Of a stretch of 64,000 nucleotides of DNA, positions 1 through 7,779 are shown piece after piece (position 1 is the stretch's first letter; each line of letters starts with the position of its first letter). The notes beneath the pieces were generated by a model. The model was given only the letters and a program-made list of their open reading frames with translations, made no database searches and was not told the DNA's origin. The position numbers and the translations under genes are program-made. This DNA is from Thiofaba sp039822285 (lineage in GTDB: Bacteria; Pseudomonadota; Gammaproteobacteria; Halothiobacillales; Halothiobacillaceae): the NCBI RefSeq assembly GCF_039822285.1, contig NZ_JBAJEY010000001.1, positions 1 through 64,000 on the forward strand, read 5' to 3'.

Positions 1-1
1 A

Positions 2-328
2 GGATCAGAAATTCTTGAGCCTTTTACAACCGTCCGTGAAAACGGGGTAGAACCCAAGGTGACGAACAAAGCCAAGATCCTGGTGCTGCAACGCTTGGTC
101 GATGCCTATGCCGCTGGCTCGCCGCATGTGAACACCAAGAAGCTGATGAAGGACACGGGCTGCGCCTCGCCATCCAATTTGTTCACCAGCAAGCACTCGC
201 CGTGGCGCAACTACCTCATCCGGGTCAAAGGCTCACATGCCTGGCAGCTGAATCTGCCGACCGCTGATGCGGCCATCGAGGACGATGATCTGCCGCATTC
301 CGCTGCCGAAATCACGGAAAACGCGTGA
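2..328 (+). CDS. Unrecognised protein, 5' end probably outside window
   Basis: The reading frame is open from the first bases of the window through a TGA at 326-328, so this is probably the C-terminal part of a longer protein. A GTG at 59 would give an 89-aa product. The visible part is rich in Lys and hydrophobic residues in a helix-turn-helix-like spacing (AKILVLQRLVDAY... LMKDTGCAS...), which could be a winged-helix segment, but I do not recognise the family. Its stop codon overlaps the ATG of the next gene (TGATG), so the two are probably co-translated. Confidence 0.55.
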   Translation, partial: GSEILEPFTTVRENGVEPKVTNKAKILVLQRLVDAYAAGSPHVNTKKLMKDTGCASPSNLFTSKHSPWRNYLIRVKGSHAWQLNLPTADAAIEDDDLPHSAAEITENA

Positions 329-1542
329 TGAGCGGCGCACATAAATGGCAGTTTGCGCCACGCTTTCGGCGTCACGCCTTCGGCTGGCGTTCCGACACAC
401 CCATCCAGCGGATCAAGGAAGCCCTCGCCGAGATCAAGCAGGTGGCCCGCAAGGAGCCGGTACTGGCCGCCGAGGGTGCCGTGACCTTGCTGGAGAAGCT
501 GTCGCCCGCACTCGAGCAGGTGGACAGTTCCTCCGGAGCCCTCGGTTCGGCGGTCAACAAAGCCATCGATACCCTCGTGCCCATCATCATCGAGGCCGAC
601 GTCGAACCCAAGCAGCGGCAGCGCTGGCTGGGCCGCCTGTGGCAGGCATTGCAGGACGATGAAATGCCTTACATCGAGCTGCTGGGCGACTACTGGGGCG
701 AACTGTGCGTGACGCCGGAACTGGCCTCTCGATGGGCCGACGATTTCATGCCCGTCGTTGAACGCGTGTGGAGCCCCGCTGCATCGGGCCATGGCTACTT
801 CAAGGGCACCAGCGCCTGTTTCTCTGCGCTGTTCGCGGCGGGCCGCCATGACGAGTTGCTCGCCCTGATCGACAAGGCGAGGTTCAAGTGGTGGCACGAC
901 CGTCTCTGGGGCGTGAAGGCACTGGTTGCCATGGGCAGGAAAGCGGAGGCGGTCCGCTATGCCGAAGACTCGCGCGGGCTCAATGATCCGGGCTGGCAGA
1001 TCGCCGAGGCCTGCGAAGGCATCCTGTTGTCTTCGGGCTTGGTCGACGAGGCCTACCGACGTTATGCCATCGAGGCCAACCAGGGCAGCACGAACCTGGC
1101 CACGTTCCGCGCCATCACCAAAAAATACCCGGAGATTCCAGCAGAGCAAGTTCTGCGGGACCTGATCGCCAGTACGCCCGGCACGGAAGGCAAGTGGTTC
1201 GCTGCGGCCAAGGAGGCGGGACTGTTCACCCTCGCCGCTGAACTCGCCACTAAAAGCCCCACCGATCCCCGGACCTTGACCCGCGCCGCCAGGGACTTCG
1301 CCGTCGACCAGCCGCAGTTCGCCATCCATGCGGCCCTATCGGCGCTGCGCTGGATCGCACGGGGCCACGGCTACGAGATCACCGGCGTGGACATCCAGGA
1401 CGCGGCCCACGTCTTGCAGCAGGCCAGCATCCATGCGGGCGTCGATCATGGGACACTGTCGGCGTTACTCGCGCCGATTCTGGCTGAGGCACCGCCGCGC
1501 CATCTTCTTCGACTGGTGTTGGCTCCGTTCGTCAAGGCATAG
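328..1542 (+). CDS. Unrecognised alpha-helical repeat protein
   Basis: A 404-aa soluble protein with no signal peptide or membrane segment. It is almost entirely alpha-helical in appearance, with Ala/Leu-rich helices spaced like HEAT or TPR solenoid repeats (for example around residues 60-130, 170-240 and 260-400). I do not recognise a named family or catalytic motif. The ATG at 328 shares its A with the upstream TGA, which fixes this start. The pair sits just upstream of the left recombinase module and could be carried by the same element. Function is unknown. Confidence 0.65.
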   Translation: MSGAHKWQFAPRFRRHAFGWRSDTPIQRIKEALAEIKQVARKEPVLAAEGAVTLLEKLSPALEQVDSSSGALGSAVNKAIDTLVPIIIEADVEPKQRQRWLGRLWQALQDDEMPYIELLGDYWGELCVTPELASRWADDFMPVVERVWSPAASGHGYFKGTSACFSALFAAGRHDELLALIDKARFKWWHDRLWGVKALVAMGRKAEAVRYAEDSRGLNDPGWQIAEACEGILLSSGLVDEAYRRYAIEANQGSTNLATFRAITKKYPEIPAEQVLRDLIASTPGTEGKWFAAAKEAGLFTLAAELATKSPTDPRTLTRAARDFAVDQPQFAIHAALSALRWIARGHGYEITGVDIQDAAHVLQQASIHAGVDHGTLSALLAPILAEAPPRHLLRLVLAPFVKA

Positions 1543-1650
1543 CGGTCGCACCCGGCTATCGAGCTGAAGCCCCCCGATTGATCTGCGTTGAGATCCGCTT
1601 CGGACAATCGGGCCCACCATTCCTGACGGTTGCAATTCCTCGGAGCCGTC

Positions 1651-1842
1651 ATGAAGAACCTCGAACTCGCATCTCCCCCGGAGATGAGCGCCAGCGCCCG
1701 CGCTGGCGAAATCGCCGCCATCCTTGCGGCTGCCATCGTCCGCACCCTTGCTGCGGATGAGCCAAAACAGAGAGCAGTTGGCCTTGGCTTCCTGCCCGAC
1801 CAGCGCGTTCATACAACCCCCTATCAACAGGAGAAGTTGTGA
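1651..1842 (+). CDS. Small conserved ORF ahead of DUF2924/recombinase
   Basis: A 63-aa ORF; ATG 1651 has CGGAG 5-9 nt upstream. Its stop TGA (1840-1842) overlaps the DUF2924 start. It matches the small ORF at 58643-58861 in the second recombinase module: both have an Ala-rich helix of pattern EIAAILA..IVR, followed by a C-terminal signature LGFxxxQR(V/L)H. The last part is encoded by the 30-nt repeated leader element described separately. Presence of the same order in two modules supports a real gene or a translated leader. Function unknown. Confidence 0.55.
   Translation: MKNLELASPPEMSASARAGEIAAILAAAIVRTLAADEPKQRAVGLGFLPDQRVHTTPYQQEKL
1783..1812 (+). promoter_or_regulatory. Repeated 30-nt leader element, copy A
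   Basis: Begins CTTGGCTTC and ends CAGCGCGTTCAT with a variable eight bases between; total length 30 nt. It ends 29 nt before the ATG of the DUF2924 gene. The same element occurs at 40962, 41233, 41845, 42131 and 58793. In this copy it also encodes the C-terminus (LGFLPDQRVH) of the preceding small ORF. Role unknown; a promoter or a 5'-leader RNA element are both possible. Confidence 0.6.
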
Positions 1843-2291
1843 TGAACGAAAAACAAGCATCCGTCGCCGCACGGATCGCCGAACTGGCCTGCCTGCCGAT
1901 GCCCGAGCTCTGGACGGTGTGGGATCGGTATTTCCCGCGCCGCCCGGACTACCCCAACCGCACGCACGTCGAGTCTCGCCTCGCCTACAAGCTGCAGGAG
2001 GAAGCCTTCGGTGGCCTTGCGCCCGAAACCCGCCAGCGCCTGGAAGCCATCGGCGCAAAACACTCCAAGATCAAGCTGCGGGCCAAGCCGCGCGAGTTCG
2101 ATTTCGCGCCGGGCACGATCCTGCTGCGCGAATGGGGCGAGCGCGAACACCGGGTGACAGTCACCGCCGAGGGGCTGTTTGAGTACCAGGGGCGCAACTT
2201 CAAGAGCCTGACAGCGGTGGCCCGCCACATCACGGGCGCGCACTGGTCGGGGCCGCTGTTCTTTGGCCTGAGCAAGGGAGGTGCGCGATGA
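1842..2291 (+). CDS. DUF2924 domain protein
   Basis: A 149-aa protein of the DUF2924 type. Shared features with the paralogue at 58858 are an N-terminal AARIAxL helix, R-LAYKLQE, a central basic linker, and the C-terminal GTxLxREWxxxEHxVTV ... YxGRxFxSLTAVAxxITGxHWSGPLFF. The last block is a short DNA-binding-like domain common in recombinase-associated proteins. ATG 1842 is preferred over GTG 1839 because AGGAG lies eight nt upstream. It overlaps the recombinase by ATGA. DUF2924 genes habitually accompany this recombinase class; its biochemical role is not established. Confidence 0.85.
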   Translation: MNEKQASVAARIAELACLPMPELWTVWDRYFPRRPDYPNRTHVESRLAYKLQEEAFGGLAPETRQRLEAIGAKHSKIKLRAKPREFDFAPGTILLREWGEREHRVTVTAEGLFEYQGRNFKSLTAVARHITGAHWSGPLFFGLSKGGAR

Positions 2292-3667
2292 GCGAGATCG
2301 CCAGCACCAAGGCCCGCAAGCGCTGCGCCGTCTACTGCCGGGTGTCCTCGGATGAACGGCTTGACCAGGAGTTCAACTCCATCGACGCGCAGAAGGAGGC
2401 GGGCCACGCTTTTGTGGCCAGCCAGCGATCCGAAGGGTGGATTCCGGTGGCCGACGACTACGACGACCCCGGCTTCTCTGGCGGCAACACGGATCGGCCG
2501 GGGCTGAAACGCCTGATGGCGGATATCGAACGCGGCCAGATCGACATCGTGGTGGTCTACAAGATCGACCGCCTGACGCGCAGCTTGGCCGACTTCTCCA
2601 AGATGGTCGAAGTGTTCGAACGCCACGGGGTGTCCTTTGTGTCGGTCACCCAGCAGTTCAACACTACCACCTCGATGGGTCGGCTGATGCTCAACGTCCT
2701 GCTGTCCTTCGCCCAGTTTGAGCGCGAGGTCACCGGCGAGCGCATCCGCGACAAGATCGCCGCCGCCAAGCGCAAGGGGATGTGGATGGGCGGCGTCCCG
2801 CCCCTGGGTTACGACGTCGACAACCGCCTGTTGGTCATCAACGAGGCCGAGGCGGCGGTGGTGCGTCGCATCTTCGAGGAGATGCTGACCGTCGGCTCGC
2901 CGACCCAGATCGCCGTCAATCTGACTGCCGACGGCATCACGACCAAGGCCTGGACGACACAGGAGGGCCAGACCCGCAGCGGCACGCGCATCGACAAGAA
3001 GTACCTGCACAAGCTGCTGCGCAACCGCATCTACCTGGGGGAGCTATCGCACAAGGGGAACTGGTACCCCGGCGCTCACCCGCCGATTATCGACCAGGAG
3101 CTTTGGGACAAGGTCCACACGGTGCTGGCCAGGGATGGGCACGCCCGGTCGGTGGAAACCAAGATCCGGTCGCGTACTGACGCCTTGCTGCGCGGCCTGC
3201 TGTACGCCCCCTCGGGCGAACGGATGTACCCGACCTACTCGCGCAAGAACGGGCGCAAGTACCACTACTACGTGTCCAAGTCGGAAAGCCGGTTCGGGGC
3301 ACCAGGCAAGAGCTACGAGCGCCTGCCTGCGCCGGAGATCGAGGCAGCGGTGGTGGCCCAGATCCGCACGGTGCTGACCAGCCCGGAATCCATCGCATCG
3401 GTGGTGCGCCACATCCAGCGCAATGGGGCCCAGATCGACGAGGCCACCACGGTGATGGCGATGGGACGGCTCAACGACGTGTGGGATCAACTGTTCCCGG
3501 TCGAGCGCCACCGCATCGCCAACCTGATGATCGAGCGCATCGACCTCGTCCACATCGGCGAGGTTCAGGGCATCAAGGTGAAGTGGCGGGAACTGGGCTG
3601 GGACGCCCTGATCGGCGAGTTCGCCCCGAGAGGCATCGGCGCGGAACTGGTGGAGGTCGAAGCCTGA
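2288..3667 (+). CDS. Large serine recombinase
   Basis: A 459-aa site-specific DNA recombinase. The N-terminal resolvase domain (about residues 12-160) carries the motif YCRVS with nucleophile Ser20, followed by FSGGNTDRP and the GERIRDKI helix. Residues about 180-300 match the Recombinase domain (PF07508 type) and a basic C-terminal part follows. Such enzymes integrate and excise phages or islands by 5'-phosphoserine chemistry. It overlaps DUF2924 by ATGA. It is clearly paralogous to the recombinase at 59352, with long identical stretches. It may mobilise the left flank rather than the prophage itself. Confidence 0.93.
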   Translation: MSEIASTKARKRCAVYCRVSSDERLDQEFNSIDAQKEAGHAFVASQRSEGWIPVADDYDDPGFSGGNTDRPGLKRLMADIERGQIDIVVVYKIDRLTRSLADFSKMVEVFERHGVSFVSVTQQFNTTTSMGRLMLNVLLSFAQFEREVTGERIRDKIAAAKRKGMWMGGVPPLGYDVDNRLLVINEAEAAVVRRIFEEMLTVGSPTQIAVNLTADGITTKAWTTQEGQTRSGTRIDKKYLHKLLRNRIYLGELSHKGNWYPGAHPPIIDQELWDKVHTVLARDGHARSVETKIRSRTDALLRGLLYAPSGERMYPTYSRKNGRKYHYYVSKSESRFGAPGKSYERLPAPEIEAAVVAQIRTVLTSPESIASVVRHIQRNGAQIDEATTVMAMGRLNDVWDQLFPVERHRIANLMIERIDLVHIGEVQGIKVKWRELGWDALIGEFAPRGIGAELVEVEA

Positions 3668-4038
3668 TGGACGACACACTAGAAACCTTTGTGCCCCTGA
3701 CATTCCGTCGCCGGGGCGCGCGGCGGGTGGCCGCCGACGACCGCCACGTTCACGATGTGACGCTGCTGGAGGGGGTGGCACGCGGTTTCTACTGGCAGCA
3801 CCTCGTGGACACCGGTGTGATGAAGAGTGGATCAGACATTGCCCGGGCCGAAGGACTGCACCCCTCGGTGCCCAACGAGCTGATGCGCCTGACCCTGCTC
3901 GCGCCTGACATCCTCGAACTGCTAATGGCCGGGCGGCAGCCTCGCCGGATGAACCTGATCTGGTTCCAGCGCAACCCGCTGCCGGTGGATTGGGAGGCGC
4001 AACGCCAGATCGTGAAGCGCTTTGAGGAGGACGCATGA
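3667..4038 (+). CDS. HTH-like recombinase-associated protein
   Basis: A 123-aa protein that starts on the A of the recombinase stop (TGATG). It contains a ParB-like helix-turn-helix core at about residues 45-85 (SDIARAEGLHPSV...LMRLTLLAPDILELL), shared with the next gene and with the protein at 60707. The rest is basic. This class of small protein follows serine recombinases and is often annotated hypothetical; a directionality-factor or accessory role is inference only. It overlaps the next gene by ATGA. Confidence 0.7.
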   Translation: MDDTLETFVPLTFRRRGARRVAADDRHVHDVTLLEGVARGFYWQHLVDTGVMKSGSDIARAEGLHPSVPNELMRLTLLAPDILELLMAGRQPRRMNLIWFQRNPLPVDWEAQRQIVKRFEEDA

Positions 4039-4508
4039 GCAAGAAGCACCGGGGCCGGTTCAAGGGTGATCCGGTCACCTATCAACTGCCGAACCCGGCA
4101 GGCGGCGTGCAACTGGAAACCTTCGTGCCCTGGACGCTGGTGAAGCGGGGGCTGAAGAAGCAGGTCATCACGCCCTTGGACGCGCCACAGGAATTCCTGT
4201 CCGAGGCCACCCGGGAGCGGGAAGCGCGGTCGGCCGCGCAGGACACCGCGTTGATGCGGGCGCTCGGACTGGCACACCACTGGCAACGCCTGCTGGATGA
4301 GCAGCGGGCCGCGTCGGTGGCGGAGATCGCCGAGGCCGAAGGCATGGACGTGACACAGGTGCGCCGGGTCATGCGGCTGACGCTCCTGGCCCCGGAGGTC
4401 GTGGAACGGCTGGTTGGCTCGCCCAATGCCGTGCTGGAGAAGGTGATGCGCCGCCCCTGGCCCAACGCCTGGGGCGACCAGATGCGCGTGCTCGCGCCAC
4501 CCGGGTGA
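4035..4508 (+). CDS. HTH-like recombinase-associated protein
   Basis: A 157-aa protein with a basic N-terminus and a ParB-like HTH at about residues 90-140 (SVAEIAEAEGMDVTQVRRVMRLTLLAPEVVERL). It is a paralogue of the preceding gene and of the single copy in the right-hand module. It ends the five-gene left recombinase operon and is followed 24 bp later by a strong intrinsic terminator. Confidence 0.75.
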   Translation: MSKKHRGRFKGDPVTYQLPNPAGGVQLETFVPWTLVKRGLKKQVITPLDAPQEFLSEATREREARSAAQDTALMRALGLAHHWQRLLDEQRAASVAEIAEAEGMDVTQVRRVMRLTLLAPEVVERLVGSPNAVLEKVMRRPWPNAWGDQMRVLAPPG

Positions 4509-4532
4509 GCGCGTCACACCCAGCGCCAGCAA

Positions 4533-4553
4533 CCGCCTGCGGGCGGTTTTTTT
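4533..4553 (+). terminator. Rho-independent terminator of left recombinase operon
   Basis: CCGCC-TGCG-GGCGG hairpin (4533-4546) followed directly by seven T. It lies 24 bp after the last gene of the module. Confidence 0.9.
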
Positions 4554-4779
4554 GTGGCCGCTTGGCACTCGGTCGCCACCGCTACAGGAGTTGCCAACCA
4601 CAACCGACCGCCTCTAAACCCGCGCCAGCAAAGGAAATGGCCTCGAGAACGCTCGCGTGGCCACCAGAGAAAACGGAGAACAGAGAGGCGTCGGTGGGGG
4701 CAAAAACGCCGACTTCGCAGGGGTGGCGCTCGCAAGGCCAGGCCCGGAAACCGCGCCAACACTGGGGGAACGGGCAAAA

Positions 4780-4809
4780 AAAATCCCAACCGATGAGGGT
4801 TGGGATTTT
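4780..4809. terminator. Perfect 12-bp stem, A/T-flanked, terminator-like
   Basis: AAAATCCCAACC (4780-4791) pairs perfectly with GGTTGGGATTTT (4798-4809) around a 6-nt loop, and eight A (4776-4783) lie at the left edge. On the minus strand it would read as an intrinsic terminator; on the plus strand the U-tract is short. It could alternatively be an element boundary. Confidence 0.6.
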
Positions 4810-4916
4810 GGGTATTGGTGGTGGAGTCGCCGCCAAAGCACAACCCGGATTCCGAACAAGATAGCAAGCCAAGGGGCTAGAGCGTGAGTTCGGGCCGATG
4901 AACCGACGCCGCCTAT

Positions 4917-5372
4917 ATGCATGGTGGCAGTGAAAGCTGCCTGGTCAAACTCATGAGGTTGAGGCCTGCGAGGATGACCCTCTTGGCACCGGTGTGGCAC
5001 CTCACCGAGAATGGCAAGGAGTTCACTGACCGCTTCATCACCACGGGCGAGCGCACCCCAGCGGGGCAGCACGCCGCGCTGTATGCAGCACTCGGCATGG
5101 AGCATCGGCTCACGCGCGTGCGCCGCCCGCAGACCAATGGGATGGTGGAACGCTCCAACGGCCGCATCGAGGAGGTGTTGCGCTCGCACCGCTTCGTCAG
5201 TGGCGAGGATTTTGAGACGACGCTCAAGCGCTATGCTTGGCTGTATAAACAGCACTTGCCCCAGTCCGCGCTCGGCGGCCGCACACCCATGTAAGCGATG
5301 AAACAGTGCTCCAGGGCAGGCCGGAGCTGTTCCACAAGAGGCCTATCGATCAGCCGGGACATGACAATTTTT
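4917..5372 (+). pseudogene. IS481-family transposase remnant
   Basis: Only the C-terminal half of the DDE domain remains. Visible motifs are LTENGKEFTDR (the usual catalytic Asp of the DNGKEF motif is Glu here), RPQTNGMVERSNGRIEEVL and LGGRTP. A TAA at 5292-5294 interrupts the frame, and the usual C-terminal sequence (PELFHKRP..QPGHDN) continues in another frame to about 5370. The N-terminal half is absent. A dead insertion-sequence fragment. Confidence 0.8.
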
Positions 5373-5428
5373 CAGGGGCACTCATTACTGCTACTTGCCT
5401 GCCGTCACCGTCGTCGCAACTGTGCGCT

Positions 5429-5664
5429 TCAACTCCGCGACGAGTTGCCGACGACGTCCTCAAAGGTGTCCTTCTGCCCGTTCTGAACGTAGCGCTGCTC
5501 AACGGTACGCAGGGCACCCCAGACCTCGGCACCTGGCCATGGAACAGGATAGAAAACACCTCGAGATCCAATCTCTCGGCCAGTTCCTCAGGAACCCACC
5601 CCTTACGACGTCCACGCAATACAACCGTCAACGGGAAAAAGATTGCCTGTTGGCATCGCGTCAC
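5429..5664 (-). pseudogene. Fragment of an unrecognised gene with one frameshift
   Basis: Minus-strand frame from ATG 5664 reads a protein-like stretch (RKGWVPEELAERLDLEVFSILFHGQ). It then shifts frame near 5525-5535 into a second protein-like stretch (AEVWGALRTVEQRYVQNG...) ending at TGA 5431-5429. Together they look like the C-terminal part of one protein broken by a single indel. I cannot name the family. It occupies most of the gap between the IS481 debris and the restriction-modification genes. Confidence 0.35.
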
Positions 5665-5670
5665 ATTCGG

Positions 5671-5690
5671 TGTAATGTTACATTCGTAAC
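5671..5690. promoter_or_regulatory. Nested inverted repeats upstream of R-M operon
   Basis: Two overlapping perfect inverted repeats, TGTAA-TG-TTACA (5671-5682) and GTTAC-ATTC-GTAAC (5677-5690), lie 25 bp before the RHH-like gene. The position and symmetry fit an operator for a dimeric regulator; binding is inferred. Confidence 0.4.
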
Positions 5691-5714
5691 GTCATATTGC
5701 TCCCCACCTACCCC

Positions 5715-5972
5715 ATGAGCATCGGAAACAGCGGCCGGATTGTCATCGAAGTAGAGCCAGCGACTAAGCGGGCGCTTTATGCAGCACTGGCTCAAGAGGG
5801 GTCCACTCTAAAGGAATGGTTCCTTCGAGCCGCTGAGCAATATCTCTCAGGCGCAAATGGCCAAATGGCTCTTCCGCTTGCAGGAATTGCTAGTTCCCCT
5901 GGAACTCCCGATCGGGTTCTCGAGTGTTCGCCGACCTTAAAGATATCGGATACGGAAACAAGAAAACCGTAG
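5715..5972 (+). CDS. Small RHH-like protein ahead of methyltransferase
   Basis: An 85-aa protein from ATG 5715. The first 45 residues (strand GRIVIEVEP, then helices RALYAALAQEG and LKEWFLRAAEQYL) fit the beta-helix-helix layout of ribbon-helix-helix DNA-binding proteins. It lies 64 bp upstream of the methyltransferase on the same strand, and inverted repeats precede it. It may therefore control the restriction-modification operon, as C proteins do in other systems; this role is inferred from position. Confidence 0.6.
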   Translation: MSIGNSGRIVIEVEPATKRALYAALAQEGSTLKEWFLRAAEQYLSGANGQMALPLAGIASSPGTPDRVLECSPTLKISDTETRKP

Positions 5973-6036
5973 CCTCATGCTTGGGCAATCCTTCTAGATA
6001 AAGGCGCTACGAGCAGCACGGAGATTAGGGATCCGC

Positions 6037-7779
6037 ATGCATCAGATCATCATACAAGACACCACCCAACGCTATCAAAGTGTTGAAGCAAAAAAAGCAC
6101 ACGGCGCAACCTATACACCGGATAACTTGGCTCGATTTGTTGCCGAGCGTATCGTTGAAAACGCCGAACTTGAAGGCCGCGAGTTGATCACGATCCTCGA
6201 TCCGGCCATTGGAGACGGGGCGCTTGTGTTGGCGCTACTGGACGCATTGAAGCACAAGACCGGCGCATTGCTGAGCATTCGCGGATTCGACACCAACGTT
6301 TCAGCGCTCGACGAGTCAGCCAGGCGCATCCGCGCGGCGCACCCAAAAGCGCAACTGGAACTCATGCGTGGCGACTTTCTAGATTTTGCGCTGAAAGCGG
6401 GAACCAATAGGGCAGTGCCGTCCCTGTTTTCCTGCAGTGAAGCCAAAGTGTTCGATCTTATTATTGCTAATCCCCCATACGTTCGCACTCAGATCATGGG
6501 AGCGGAGCGCGCGCAGCAACTCGCCAGCGCCTTTGGTCTCACGGGTTGCGTGGATTTGTATCAAGCGTTCCTTCTGGGCATGGCGCAGGTTCTCTCCCCG
6601 AACGGAACGGCGGGCATCATCGTCTCGAATCGCTTTATGACAACAAAAGGCGGCGGTGCGTTGCGTTCGGCGCTGCTCGAGCGTTTCGACCTTCGCCAAA
6701 TTTGGGATCTTGGCGACACTAAACTCTTTAGTGCGGCCGTCCTTCCCGCTGTTCTCGTTGCTCGGGGAAGGGCATCAGCTTCTGCCGGTGCCGCGCGCTT
6801 TACATCCATCTACGAAGTCAAGGACGAACCCGAAGCCCAAGCATCCGATCCATTAGAGGCATTGAGATACACGGGTGTCGTGGTCGTAGCAGACGGACGA
6901 CGATTCCGAGTGCGCCACGGCACGCTGGATTCTTCCAGTGGTGTTGGCAATGTGTGGCGGTTAGCGTCCGAATCCGGTGATGAATGGTTGGCCATGGTAG
7001 ACCGCCAAACCTGGAAGCGTTTTGGTGAGATCGGCAAAATCCGTGTTGGCGTCAAGACCTGTGCGGACAAAGTCTTCATTCGGCACGATTGGGACAGCGC
7101 CTTTGGCGCAGAAAAGCCCGAGTTATTGCGTCCGTTGACCACCCATCACGCAGCGGGACGGTTTCGGGCGTCAACCCCGAAGAAAGGTCGCGCAATTCTT
7201 TATCCCCACGAAGTCGTGCAAGGAAAGAGACAGGCAATCCCAATTGAGAATTTCCCCAAGAGTCGTGCGTATCTGGAAAAGCATCGTTTGGCGCTTGAAG
7301 GACGATCCTATGTGATGGAGGCTGGACGTAGCTGGTATGAAATATGGGTCCCGCAGGACCCGCAGGCATGGAGCGCGCCCAAACTCGTCTTCCGTGACAT
7401 TTGCGAGCGTCCAACCTTCTGGATCGATCTCGACGGTACCGTGGTGAACGGCGATTGCTATTGGCTTGCGACAAGCCGGGAGGATGACACCGATTTGCTC
7501 TGGCTCGCTTGCGCGGTGGCGAACTCGACTTTTGCTGAATCTTTTTATGACCACCGCTTTAACAACAAACTCTATGCTGGACGCCGCCGCTTCATCACGC
7601 AGTATGTCGAGCAGTTTCCTTTGCCTGATCCTTCTTTGCCGCTTTCACAGGAAATTATCACCCGCGCCAAGGCGATTTATAAAGCCAACCATGCGCCGGA
7701 GGTGAAGGAGATGGAGCGCGATCTGGATGAGCTGATCTGGCGGGCTTTCGGATTAGGTATCGAAGAAGTCCGCCGGTAG
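6037..7779 (+). CDS. Type II N6-adenine DNA methyltransferase
   Basis: A 580-aa gamma-class amino-methyltransferase. SAM-binding motif I is DPAIGDG (residues 55-61) and the catalytic motif IV is NPPY (145-148). The N-terminal KxxGATYTPxxLA is typical of Eco57I/PstI-like enzymes. The C-terminal half (about 300-560) is a target-recognition region with Y- and F-rich motifs (PYVR..., FNNKLYAGRRRFIT). It protects host DNA against the endonuclease encoded convergently downstream; the two genes overlap tail-to-tail by 27 bp (7753-7779). The recognition sequence cannot be read from the protein. Confidence 0.9.
   Translation: MHQIIIQDTTQRYQSVEAKKAHGATYTPDNLARFVAERIVENAELEGRELITILDPAIGDGALVLALLDALKHKTGALLSIRGFDTNVSALDESARRIRAAHPKAQLELMRGDFLDFALKAGTNRAVPSLFSCSEAKVFDLIIANPPYVRTQIMGAERAQQLASAFGLTGCVDLYQAFLLGMAQVLSPNGTAGIIVSNRFMTTKGGGALRSALLERFDLRQIWDLGDTKLFSAAVLPAVLVARGRASASAGAARFTSIYEVKDEPEAQASDPLEALRYTGVVVVADGRRFRVRHGTLDSSSGVGNVWRLASESGDEWLAMVDRQTWKRFGEIGKIRVGVKTCADKVFIRHDWDSAFGAEKPELLRPLTTHHAAGRFRASTPKKGRAILYPHEVVQGKRQAIPIENFPKSRAYLEKHRLALEGRSYVMEAGRSWYEIWVPQDPQAWSAPKLVFRDICERPTFWIDLDGTVVNGDCYWLATSREDDTDLLWLACAVANSTFAESFYDHRFNNKLYAGRRRFITQYVEQFPLPDPSLPLSQEIITRAKAIYKANHAPEVKEMERDLDELIWRAFGLGIEEVRR

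Larger units (their letters stand above)
4509..4916. other. Intergenic stretch without a supported gene
   Basis: About 400 bp between the left recombinase module and IS debris. Besides the terminator at 4533 and the hairpin at 4780 I see no gene; short open frames here lack ribosome-binding sites and family resemblance. Confidence 0.5.

Noticed and set aside
4815..4865. Possible tRNA or tmRNA 3' end (TGGTGGAG, then GGATTCCGAAC)
   Set aside because: The distance between the acceptor-like and T-arm-like sequences is wrong and the stems do not pair, so no tRNA or att-in-tRNA can be supported.
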